Shown: positions 1 to 10,326 of the stretch, in pieces
How the letters are laid out: every line of letters begins with the position of its first letter
How positions within the stretch are numbered: position 1 is the first letter of the stretch
Assembly (NCBI GenBank): GCA_020091685.1
Contig: CM034599.1
Location: 23,435,928-23,499,927, forward strand
Direction of reading: 5' to 3'
DNA from: Lutjanus erythropterus
Taxonomy: Eukaryota > Chordata > Actinopteri > Lutjaniformes > Lutjanidae
Length of the DNA stretch: 64,000 nt
The notes under the pieces: model-generated
The model's database searches: none
Seen by the model: the letters and a program-made list of their open reading frames with translations, nothing else
Told to the model about the DNA's origin: nothing
Translations under genes and position numbers: made by a program

Positions 1-257
1 ACAAACCAGTTATGACTCCAGAGCCTGTAACCGTGGTTGAGAATGATGGTTTATAACAGTTAACACTTGCAGAAATAGCTGAGTGTGAGCAAAGGTCAAG
101 GCTGCGGTAAGCCCTGAGGTTATCTTGTGCTCTGTGCTCATGATTATCTGCCTTGTGAGCCTTATGCCTGGAAAAATTTTAAATCTAAGGGTTGCACAAT
201 ACAGCAGGAAAATTTACCCTGATAAAATGTTTAATTTCATTCTGTATTGATAATTAT

Positions 258-470
258 TAGGGCTGCACAATTAGTTGAAATATTATCAAAATTGCAATAT
301 ATGCAATATCCAAATTGCAGAAACTGCATTTTTTGAATAAAGAAAAATACAAAGTAGCATTATAACAAAGCACTGTAGTGATGCAGCGATGCCCTGTTCC
401 ACAACTCTTATTCTCCAGATGTTTGTTTGATACAGACCCCAACAAATGTCACTTCATTATGACATTTTGT
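258..470 (+). repeat. Diverged interspersed repeat, GGCTGCACAATTA family
   Basis: The copy opens with AGGGCTGCACAATTA and contains repeated AAATATTATCAAAATTGCAATAT-like words. Similar sequence recurs near 30513-30680 (GGGGCTGCACAGTTAATTG) and at 56486 onward. The shared later segment (CACTGTAGTGATGCAG here, GCTGTAGTGAGGCAG near 30642) supports common origin. It is a familiar teleost repeat type, but I cannot assign a superfamily. Confidence 0.6.
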
Positions 471-636
471 ATCGTTTTTCTGTAAAAATGAAACTTGTGA
501 TGCAAGAAGGAAAAAGGTTGAATTCAACCACTTTATTTAAAGCACAGTTTATAATTTTTAATGTAAACACAACAATGAAAAACACACAAATAAAGGATGA
601 CTGAGGGATGACTGAATGATCTCTCCTTAATACACA

Positions 637-1000
637 TTAAAAGTACAATATGTAAGTTGTGCAGGTGTGGGTCTCTCTCACATTAAAACAATAAGAAAAG
701 ACGTAGTTTGATGTAATCTGAAGAAGCGTGGCATCATGGGAGTTGTTGTATTCACTGTCAAACAACCACCATAGCTGAAGAAAATCTAACTGACATGGCC
801 CAGGCAAAAATCATGTTCATGGACAACATATTTAAATTTTATTTAAGTTACATTTGGCAACTTCCTTCTTAACTATCTGACATGTCCCAAGTTATAGTAC
901 AGCAACTAGCGGCTTGCAGGAAACAAACTGTTACCCTGAATAAACTGAATAAATTTTTCTGTGTTTGAACATTGTTGAAAACATCTGGGATATTGTAAAT
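637..1000. repeat. Interspersed repeat paired with 26766-27150
   Basis: This stretch aligns by eye with 26766-27150. Both contain ACAATATGTAA, a following AAAAGACG(T/C)AGTTTG segment, CACCATAG(C/T)TGA(A/T)GAAAATCTA and TCTGACATGTC in the same order. It starts at a TTAA (637-640), like several other element families in this window. It is probably a non-autonomous DNA transposon. No reading frame is seen. Confidence 0.6.
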
Positions 1001-1154
1001 CACAATCCAGCAACATATATAAAATATGTCTAGGGTTTTTAAGCATTTTAATATGGAAATATTCATAGCTTTAACATTTGAAAAACAAACAAACAAATGT
1101 ACACAAATAAATGAAAATCACCTTGATACACATTAATACTGGCGAGCTGACCTG

Positions 1155-1280
1155 CTACTTCCACACTATTTCTGTTGTTGTGTCACATGTTGGTGTCACA
1201 GCTGGACAACACTTCTGTTAAATGATTGGCTGTTTGCATTTCACTTGTAATACGTTCCATCATCAAGGGATATTAAAGGC
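1155..1280. repeat. Interspersed repeat segment paired with 54031-54160
   Basis: This segment contains TTTCTGTTGTTGTGTCACAT, then GTTAAATGATTGGCTGTTTG, then ATCAAG(G/A)GATAT. The same words occur in the same order and spacing at 54031-54160. The two copies are clearly related, but the family and full boundaries are not resolved. Confidence 0.6.
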
Positions 1281-1713
1281 TGTTTATGTTATTTGTCGTG
1301 AGGAGGAGGACCAAATCTACATTTTCACATTGTGTTGCCATGATTATTTGCTGCATCCTGCAGTCTGAATGGCACTGTTCTCACCAGCCCAAATTAAAAA
1401 AAAACTATGGGTATAAATACTGGGTTACAAATGAACTGCTGCACACATGATTGGTGCAAAAGAAAAAAAAAACACTAAATTTTCCCTGTTGGAGGCCACT
1501 TTCATAAACATCAGGAAGGGGTGCATGCTAAGAAACTCTGACAGCAAAGAGTGCAGATGTTATTTATTGTGCGTATCATATATATGCATGTGCATGTTTG
1601 GTGCAGTGCATATGCTCTGGCTTGATAATAAAATATATTTCATGAATAAAGGCAGTTTATTTATCCCAAAGGCAACATCATGCAAAGCCTGTGCACTTCA
1701 CATCATAACCAAT

Positions 1714-1834
1714 CCCTCTCCTCTCCTCTCCTCTCCTCTCCTCTCCTCTCCCTCAGGGTCCAGCACTGATTGCTGAGTTGGTTGGTGGGACACTCCTCTC
1801 CTCTCCTCTCCTCTCCTCTCCTCTCCTCTCCTCA
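1714..1834. repeat. Twin CTCTC pentamer microsatellites
   Basis: Two arrays of the pentamer CTCTC (about 1714-1750 and 1793-1832) are separated by about 42 bp of unique sequence. Each array is followed by CTCAG. All pyrimidines are on the + strand. This is probably one array split by an insertion, or a duplicated flank. It has no coding meaning, and short reading frames across it are low complexity. Confidence 0.9.
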
Positions 1835-2117
1835 GCAGCTCCAATCGATGGAGGCAGTCCTGCCAGCTCTGTCTGTTTTTCTGTCTGTGGTAATTACCTG
1901 GCCATCCTGTCACTCCACATCTATTTAGTAGAGACGGGTCTGGGCTAGAGGACCGCGGTGGAGGATAATGTGTGACCTGTTTGACTTATCCCTCATTCAA
2001 AGTACATCCAGCGTTGTTGATGAGTCCTGGTTGACAGGGATAGAGTGGAGCTGGTGTTGCTTCTAAGCTCATGGAGCATGGAAATGAAGGATCATGTAGT
2101 AAATGGCGAGTGACGTT

Positions 2118-2752
2118 CACTCTTAGAAATAAGGGTTCCAAAAGGGTTGCTCCTTAAGTGTTAAGGTTCTGCCCAGACACCCATTTGCTTCTGAGAAACC
2201 CTTTTTGGAAGAAAGGGTTTGTCAATAGTTCTTTGTAGGAACAAGTGTTCAACACTTTCGTCAAAGGTTCACCAAAGATTGTTGGCACCATAATGTAATA
2301 AATAAAGGGTTCTCTGTAGAACCTCCTGAGTGTGTTCTGGATAAAACTCTTGGAATGTACAAAGCTTCTTTGTAGAACCCCCTGAGTATGTTCTAGATCG
2401 AACCCTTGGAATATAAAAAGATTAAAAAGGTTCTCTGTAGAACCCCCTGGGTGGCTTCTAGATGAACCTCTTTGAATATAAAAGGATTTTTGGTAGAACT
2501 CCCTGGGTTGTTTTTTGCCAGCACCCTTGCAAGGTAGAAAGGTTCTGGATAGAACCTCCAGAGAGACTTCTGGGTAGGACCATTACATCATAGAAGGGTT
2601 CCATGCATAACCTCCCATAGGGGGCTCATGGGGAAATGTTTGACAGATGTCTCAGTATAACCCTTTATGTTGGGTTCTTGGACCTAAAGATTCCATGGGG
2701 ACAAGCTGAAGAACTCTTAATGGTTTTAGTAAGGCCCTTTATTTCAGAGTGT
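2118..2752. mobile_element. Non-autonomous DNA element with CACTCT termini
   Basis: The left end reads CACTCTTAGAAATAAGGG. The right end reads CCCTTTATTTCAGAGTG, whose reverse complement is CACTCTGAAATAAAGGG, so the terminal inverted repeats are clear. The interior consists of degenerate repeats of about 80-100 bp built around GGTTCT(C/T)TGTAGAACC(C/T)CCTG, each roughly palindromic. It has no reading frame of transposase type. A second, more disrupted copy lies at 13344-14271. The family is common in teleosts, but the superfamily is not assigned here. Confidence 0.75.
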
Positions 2753-3212
2753 GCAGGTATATATGTTGGTGTGGATGGGACAGGCTGATAAAAATGAGTT
2801 GTTAGCTTGGACATCACTGATGTGGAACACAGACCACCATAAAGAACGTTGTGATGTAGGGGAAATGTATTATTCAGGGACTGCATACATGCAATCACAC
2901 AAAACCTGATGGAGAGGACAGCAGGAGTTGTTATAAAGAAAAAAAAAGCAGTGCAAAATGAGGACTTCTAAATTGTCTGCTTGCTTTTCTTGATTCTTCT
3001 TGCAGGTTTATAACAACAAGGGAAACTCAGACGTGACAGGAATGCTGAGACACAAATAGACCGTCTGTATAAGCTCCACTCAAACCATACCGATATTTGA
3101 TTATTTACTTTTTTGAAGTTCTACAGGATTTTCCGCATGTGTCACAACATTTTACACTCTGTGAACGGTTGTGGACATCCAGTTCAGCACAATTTGTCTT
3201 GGCTAAATGTGT

Positions 3213-3216
<4 letters not shown>

Positions 3217-3263
<47 letters not shown>

Positions 3264-3299
3264 ACAGAGAGACAAAGAGAGAAGAAGAGGGAGAGGCAG
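3217..3299. repeat. (GT)n microsatellite with purine-rich flank
   Basis: An uninterrupted GT run covers about 3217-3261. A GA-rich tract follows directly (GAGACAGAGAGAC and similar). It is a simple sequence repeat, likely polymorphic. Confidence 0.95.
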
Positions 3300-4119
3300 G
3301 TGTAGGCTCGGGGTTATTAGGCCAGGTAAACAGAACAGTGTTGTGTAACTCTGGCTGATAATTCACTGACCTTTACCTCTTACACTCTAATGCATTCTAA
3401 TAGGCCAGTGGATCCCAGCATGGCTCCTTTCTCACCAAAACACACACATGCATTATGTTCTCTGCTCAACACACGCGTACACAACGAGTACCCGGTTGTC
3501 CTGGAGATCAAAGTGTTCATATTTTCAAACCACAAAATCCCTGGGAGGTGGTATAATCTTACCTCAGCCTGTCGACATAGTACTTCTTATTTAATAATTT
3601 ATATATAAATAGTCTATATATAAATAGACCACACTGTAAAACACCATTTTAAACTGTACCTGCTTAAAATGATGTACTGTGTGTAAATGCCAATTTGCTC
3701 ACTCAACTTAAATGTTTATGTTATGTTGTGAACAGCTTGCGCACAAAACTTTTAATGTGCACAGTAAATAATTATTAGCTGTTTCAACTTAAAATTTGTA
3801 AGTTACCTGAACTTAATTTGAAGTCTAATTTGAGTTTTGTAAAACCACTTGAGTTAAGTGAACTTGTTCAGTAAAATGTTAAGTCAGTCACACTGACATT
3901 ACATTACAAACAAATTTGCTCATTTTAAAAATATTTTCTCCCTGATCTACAACTCTTGTTGTGTGTGCTGCTGATATGTTCAGTGAACAGAAATTATAAC
4001 TTTTATTGACTCGATGTTTTTATACATTTTAGCCAAAATGAACTAAAAAAGTTGTTGAGGTTGCAAAGGATAAAGTTTTCTTAGATTTTCTCCACCATCA
4101 CACTGCAACTCTGGTTATA

Positions 4120-4351
4120 ATAATGTGTTCTTGTTATGTTGAGTGAAGACAGATTGTTTTATTTTTTTACTTTACTGTTCCTGAATGCACCAGAAAGATA
4201 ATCAACTGTTGCGTCTCATTCCCAGGACATCAAATTCAGATGTTTTGATTTGGTAAAGCATCTCAAAAGTGTCATGGGTGATGATTGAAGGGGTCATTTT
4301 ATATCCGTCTATACATTGTTTTTTTTAAGGAAAAAGTTGCATATTATGCCT
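4120..4351. mobile_element. TTAA-flanked short element, GCATAATATGCAAC family
   Basis: Read on the minus strand, the copy begins AGGCATAATATGCAAC just inside TTAA (4352-4355). It contains segments shared with 34380-34803 and 38246-38475: CACCAGAAAGATA, GACATCAAAT and ATGATTGAA(A/G)GGG in the same order. The far boundary is not resolved. No coding capacity is seen. It is probably a miniature inverted-repeat element. Confidence 0.6.
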
Positions 4352-4865
4352 TTAACTATCAAAATTCATCCCAAGTGCACAATGTATGTGTTGTTAATTG
4401 GTCTTGGATTAATTGTCTATATTGCCTTTATAAATTTTAGTTTAAGAAACGCAAAAATTAAAACTGGTTGACTTAACATAAAAAAAAATCATGTCAACCT
4501 TTTAACAGATAAATGTTTTATGTCATTTTCACAGTCCTCGAAATTTTTTGTGACTCAACACTGTGTCATGGATGATTTGGGATACATAGCATAATGAATT
4601 TCAAAAGCTCTATACACTGCATGTACATACATGAGTCACAGATTTATACAATATGTTTATGTGTTTTTTCTTTTTTCCTCATTTAATCAAAACTTGACGT
4701 AACCAAACTCAAAATCCAGTAGAAATTTAGATTTTCTTTTTAAAGTTTACATGACCAGTTTGGGAATCAGTTGAAACACGCTGCCTCCTAACAAATGTTT
4801 TTTTCATGTGTTTTTCTGGCAGCCCCCTTTCTGATACACTCTGACTGAAGCCTGCCTGTTTTCAG

Positions 4866-4924
4866 AGGTGGCACGCACCATGCAAAAGAATGACCGGTCC
4901 GGGGACGACAACCAGCGGGACAGC
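4866..4924 (+). CDS. pde4d: pde4d first coding exon of a PDE4D7-type isoform
   Basis: The coding part is 4880-4924, 15 codons, MQKNDRSGDDNQRDS. It is followed by a consensus donor (GTAAGT at 4925) in phase 0. The ATG has A at -3, and an in-frame TGA lies upstream at 4832-4834, so this is the natural start if transcription runs through. A probable acceptor (TTTTCAG, ending at 4865) would make 4866-4879 5' UTR. The exon joins in frame to 23564, which encodes the conserved PDE4D7-type segment. Human PDE4D7 begins MKRN, so the match to MQKN is only suggestive. The rest is hydrophilic and shows no recognisable domain. The alternative is that these 15 codons are UTR and translation begins at the internal ATG 23612. 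Support is the phase match, donor and position. There is no transcript evidence. Confidence 0.65.
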
Positions 4925-7705
4925 GTAAGTGGTCACCGTCTTTGTCTTTCTGCATTCATATCCCTTTTTTATTTTTCCCTTTACATCCTGTTATCTTTCA
5001 TCTTTACATAAGTCTACATCTGGATTGCCTTTATTTCCCTTCTTCATATGGAAAAACACCATTCTTATATGCTTGTACAATGTTGTACAAAACCATTAAT
5101 TATGAAGCTATTCAATGATTTCTGGAAATTCACAAGTTTGCACCAGTTTTGGCAAGTAGAAGTGATGGAAATCCTCAAACGTGACACACACAGTAAATGT
5201 GAGATGATTTAAATTGGAAACAGACTTGCGAATGTGTTTGAACTCACTCTGCTGCTTTGATCTTTAACTGGGATATCTGCATGGATTTCCCTGGATTAGT
5301 GAGACGAAATATTTATTTTGTATGATTAATTACGTTTTTACAGGGTCATAATTCTCAGTGCAAATTCCTTTTTATGTACAAGGAAAGATGGTCTGTTTAT
5401 GTTTGGTACGAACACATTGTCTCTGTGAAGAGGCTTAGCCTTTATGGTGCAGAATTTAAACATGGTAATTTACCCTCAGGGACATACCATTAGGTTTTAT
5501 GGTTTCCCTGAAAAGAATGAGTCTGTCTGTTAAGTGATTCTGGTGACAGTGAAGATGAAATCCATTTTGTCTTTTATTGTTCATTATATGGGCTACACTT
5601 TTCATGAAATGTCCTTTTTTTTCTAACGTCTTTGGGTCGTATAATAAAAACTTGTGTTGGAGGAAGAGAATCTTTTTTGTGGCTGATTTTAGGACAGGAG
5701 AAGTTCTTTGTTTGCAATATAATGTATGTAAAAAGTTATGCTCCTGTCTGGCAAATGTTTCATTGTTGCAACCATATTTTTGGAGCCTTATGGAGTCCAT
5801 GACACGGACATGGCATTTTTGGTTTGTGACACAACGGTGGCAAATAACAATTATTTTAATTTTCAATTAATTTGCAGATTATTTAGCATTTGATTTAGCA
5901 AAGGATTCATTTTATTTAGGTGCCCTCGCTGCAGTATTTATAGCTCTGTATTATACAAACGACAAGTTCAAAACTATATATTTTAATTTCATTGCATATC
6001 CCATTCTTCACCCATCCCCCACAAACAGATACCAAGAAAAATCCACGGTATGTGGGCTCTCGCATGGTGTTGTCAGAGTTGTGTGCAAGCTGTCCGTCAC
6101 CCACCACTATCCATCTGGATTTAATGGGCAGGTTCCTGGAAATCCTAGCAAACAGCTAGGGAGGTCAGAGCTGCCGTGTTCAACTAGAGATGGAGCTCGG
6201 ATAGAGCAGCAGCAGACACCATCAGACTTATCCACCCCCGCATGAATAAGATATTCAATCATACTCTACGGGTGTTGACCTTGAGCTGGAGTTCAAACGT
6301 GGGGCCGAGTGGAGTCTTTCAATTGGGTTGACATCAGAGGCGAAATACATTGAGTATGCAGATGGAGAATTTCCCTTGAACAAAAGCCGCTTAAGAATCT
6401 CAGCCCAAATATAAAACTGCAGTAAACAACGGAGTAAACACCGGAGTAAACACCAGAGGCTGAGCTGCTAACTAGCTAAGGCAGAGAGTGGTTATTCTGG
6501 CAATATGCTGCCCCCTATTGCTGTTGGAGTATGCATTTGACAGGTTGGCAGTTCTTGCATAGTGCACGTTAAAAAGTATCATAAACAGTGCTGTATAGTA
6601 CTGTCAGCTGTGATCTTCACTTTCCAAATTGATGCTGATGCTGATGGAGTCCTGTGGGGAAACATGTAAGCCAGAGGTCACCACTGAAAAAACATCCAAA
6701 GACATGCCTGCCTGCAAGAGAGGCTGCTCAAACCGATGCATAATATTACATTAGAACAAAAAGCATGTAGTCCCAGCACAACGTTAAAAAAAAGAGCTGC
6801 ATAAATATAAATGCTTATTAAAAAAAACTGACAGCGACAGGAAAGAATGACCTTTAAAATGGAATAAAACCACTACTAATGGAACCAAAACTGATTGATG
6901 ATTCACATCCTGTGTCTCTGTGGAGGCAACGGATTTTAAAATTACACACTGTACATTACTAAAAACATGTCCTGGGGAAAAATAATATTTCAGCATTTTT
7001 TCTGCCTTCATTAGTAGCAGGAAAAAGACTCAGTGCTGCAATTCAGTTTCCCATGAAACTGTGTCTGTAAGATTTGTAACCGAGCAGAGAGTGCGGTTCA
7101 TTTCTGATGCGCCTGTGATTAATGTCTTCATCAATTACGACGAGAGTAGGGGAAAGGGGGTTAGAGACGAGAGACAAGTCTGAGAGAAAAGGGTGGGACA
7201 TCAGAAGAGGACAGGTAATTAGAGAGACGAGAGGCGAGGTGCAAGGTGAGGTTAAGACAAGAAGTGAGTGTGAAAAACAAACTGTGAGCAGCAGAGATGC
7301 TCCCTCATCACACTGAAGGGCATATTGAGGTAGAGCAGGGACACAGGCTGCGCTGATGAATACGTTTTGCAAGGCTCTCGGGGGCTGTCCAATCAGGCGG
7401 CGCCATTGATGAATAGTTATGAGTCACCTTATCAGCATCACCATGGTTACGCAGATGTGACTGTGGCCCTGTGAATGTGATGAGGGAATAGAAATGGGCC
7501 AAACGCTGCTCCGTCTTCTTCCCGCGCACATCTTGATCACCAATTAGAGCCCAGCAGGGCAGCATCCAGGCCGTGTGTTTGGGCCTCTCCGGCCTCGAGG
7601 ATGAGGAGGAACGTTTTGAGCGAGGTGAATGGACAGACGGATATGGTGAAGACGATGGTTAGAGATTTAATGCATGGGAAGTGTGCAAAGAGGATGGAGG
7701 AGGTG

Positions 7706-8335
7706 GTGTTAATTCTGACAGAAATTTTTGATTTAGTTTTAACTAAAATGCTATTTAGTTTTAGTTTGTTTTAGTTTTAGTTGACTAAATATAAGATTTT
7801 AGTCAACAAAAATCAACAGTTATTTGATTACTAATCTATTATTAATCAGTTATTATATTAATTGCCAACTATTTTGATAATTCATTAATTTTTTTGAGTT
7901 TTTTAATAAAAAAAATTCTCTGATTTTAGCTTCTCAAATGTTCTTTAGTCCTCTTATGACTGTAAACTGAATATCTATGTGTTTTGGACATAAGTCATTT
8001 GAGGATGTCAGCTTGGGCTTTAGAAAATATTGATCAACATTTTTTACCATTTACTGATATTGTACAGACCAAACCACTGATGGATTAATAATCGATTAAT
8101 CCCGAAAATAATTGACAGATTAATCAATGATGAGTATAGTCATTAGTTTTTTATAGTCATTATCCTCCCAACTCATGCCTCCCAAACATTTTCGTTTTGT
8201 TTGTTGATGAAAGTCAGTGCATTTTGTCATAGATTTGTCTTCATAAATTACTTTTCATTTGGTTATCCTCTCGTTTTTGTCAGCGAAAAAATGTTGAACC
8301 GTGATGAAAATTATTAGTCAACAAAATTAACCCTA
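7706..8335. mobile_element. DNA element with a second element inserted in it
   Basis: The outer ends resemble each other in inverted orientation: GTGTTAATTCTGACAGAAATTTT at the left start (7706 onward) and AAAATTATTAGTCAACAAAATTAACCC at the right. The left arm is rich in TTTAGTTTTAG words, a type often seen in teleosts. The middle (about 7816-8135) is a different family: it contains TTAATCAGTT, GCCAACTATTTTGATAAT, TGTACAGACCAAACCACTGAT and TAATCGATTAAT, matching the split element at 37351-38245. The simplest reading is that the inner element inserted into the outer one. Exact junctions are approximate. Confidence 0.6.
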
Positions 8336-9265
8336 AGAGGAGGATTTGATTTCAGCTTGAGTTGTTTGCCGACTTAAAATCACGTTAATCTCCAGTGAGG
8401 CCAGTTGACCCACAGCCCATACAGGTGAGGTCTGGCAGGCTGAGCGGAGGGGAAGTGGATGACAAGATATTAAATGAAAAGAGCGGGGGAAATTAGATTG
8501 AACAGGATCAGAGGAGGGAAACATTATCAGAGAAGCGGAAAAGTGACTGAAGGATGAGCAGGACAAGAGACGGCTTCAGGAGATCGAATAAAGAAAATGG
8601 ACATGGGATAATGGAATAAAGGGCTGGGACGACATGTAATGATTTATATAATTCCCTAACCTCTTAGACAGACATCTTACAACACCCTGAAGTGTAATTT
8701 GTGGTGATCAATTCCCAAAAAGCTGCCGCTCCAGAGCTTTTAACACTTGTTGGAATCCCCTCCAGGATTTGAGAGACCCATTAAAGATGGGTAGCACTTA
8801 TCTGAAACAATAATGCTAAGAAGTATTTTCTAATATCTTATCAGAGACAAAGGGCTCCTTATCTTTCCTGTTGATTCACCTTCTGCTAATTTTTCATCCA
8901 AATGAACATTTTACTGCACCGTACACAGCGGAGGTCATTGTCCCGATAAACCTGATAATTGCAGTCTTCTTATCGCTTCATTTGACAGGCCCAGTGCAAA
9001 CAATGTTAATTGTTTTGGAGCCACCGCTTATCTACCTGCTTATTTATTTATGAGAGAGTGGAGCAATCTACTGCATATTTGAAACATGTAATTAGATTAG
9101 CAGGCAGCTCCATGCAAAGAGGACAAACTCTCAGGCACTCAGGGAAATTATATGTGTTTTTCCCCTCAAGCCTGCCAAAACTCGACCAGGGGGAAATTTG
9201 TTTTATCTATTTGGTCCCTGTGTACTTGTCAGGGTCTGCCTGCATGTTTTGGAGGATGCACTTAA

Positions 9266-10326
9266 AGGGATAGTTTGGATTATTTGAAGTGGAGCTGTAT
9301 GAGGTACTTATCAATAGTCAGTGTATTACCTGCAGTAGATGGCAGTCAAAGCACTGAAGCGAAGCAATACGTTTCTGTGGACAGAGTCAGCAGCAAAGCG
9401 TTTTTTAGTCACTTTAAAAAACATTCACAAAAAATGACTAGCAGTTTAAGTGTACCCTATATTTAGAATATTTTCATCGCTCTACCTTGACATCAGACAG
9501 ACTTTCCGATGGAAAAACTGTAGTTATGTGAGCCAAATATCACTTTCTCCAAAGCAACCAGACTGTTTAAGAAAAAACCTTGTAAAATGACTGTTTTTTT
9601 ACCTTGTAAAATGACTGTTTTGAAGTTGCTGGTCTACCACTGCTTTGACTGGTTCGTTAGTTTGTGTTATCATGTGACTTTGGTGAATCTAACTTTCAGC
9701 TAACCTTCTCAGAACGTAACAATAACATTAGTTTTGCTTGCCATGTAAACGTGCCATTTTAACATCTTTGGAATGTGAAGGGGAAACGTTCAAGTAACCT
9801 TCCCGGAGCATTCTGGGAACGTAACAGTAACGACACTTGCTGTTTTAACATACAGGGAACATAAAGCAGGAATGTTCAAAAAACATTCCCAAAATATTCA
9901 AGTAACCTTCCTGGAAAATTCAACTAACCCTCTCAGAACATAACCATATTTTTCATTTTACACAGGAAGAACTGAAAATGGCAAATTTTACAATCTAGGA
10001 ATTGCTGAAGAGAAACATTCAAGTAATCATCCCTGAACATTAATTTAACCTTCCCAGAGCAGTCAGAAAAACTTGCAGTTTTAATATCAAATGAATGCAA
10101 TGCTGGAATGTTAAAAAAAAAAATTCCCAGACTGGATCTTAGAACATCGTGGGAACCAAATTTTGCTAACTGGGTAACAACTTGCTGTTGACTCCATCTT
10201 TCTACACCTGGACCCCTGCTGCTTCTCTAAACCGGAGATGTGCCAGCCACTATATACTGCAGTTAATGCACCAGCAACCAGCAAGTACCTTATACAACCG
10301 CCCCTGAAATAATCTGAAATATCCCT
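9266..10326. mobile_element. TTAA-flanked element, AGGGATAGTT family, with internal insertion
   Basis: TTAA at 9262-9265 is followed by AGGGATAGTTTGGATTAT. The right end is ATAATCTGAAATATCCCT, followed by TTAA at 10327-10330. The ends are inverted repeats and the flanks are identical TTAA, the signature of a piggyBac-type target duplication (inference). The same family occurs at 55033-55621, sharing GGTACTTATCAATAGTCAG-like and ACAGAGTCAGCA words. About 9690-10170 is a different repeat, made of degenerate units such as CTCAGAACGTAAC and CAAGTAACCTTCC. No transposase frame is present. Confidence 0.75.

Larger units (their letters stand above)
1..4865. other. 5' noncoding region or upstream intron of pde4d
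   Basis: No coding exon is supported here. The stretch is AT-rich and mostly made of diverged interspersed repeats (listed separately), two pentamer microsatellites and a long GT run. It ends in a plausible splice acceptor: a pyrimidine-rich tract followed by TTTTCAG at 4859-4865. This suggests that the exon containing the first ATG of pde4d has a noncoding exon farther upstream, and that much of this stretch is therefore intron. If the acceptor is not used, the D7-type promoter would lie here instead. I see no CpG island or TATA box that would settle the question. Confidence 0.5.

Noticed and set aside
1698-1913. Frame encoding GEERR repeats on the minus strand
   Set aside because: It is a translation of the two CTCTC arrays.
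3097-3348. Frame encoding a Cys-Val repeat
   Set aside because: It is a translation of the GT microsatellite and has no biological meaning as a protein.
5456-5870. Long open frames on both strands of the same segment
   Set aside because: Mutually overlapping antisense frames in AT-rich sequence. Neither resembles a known protein.
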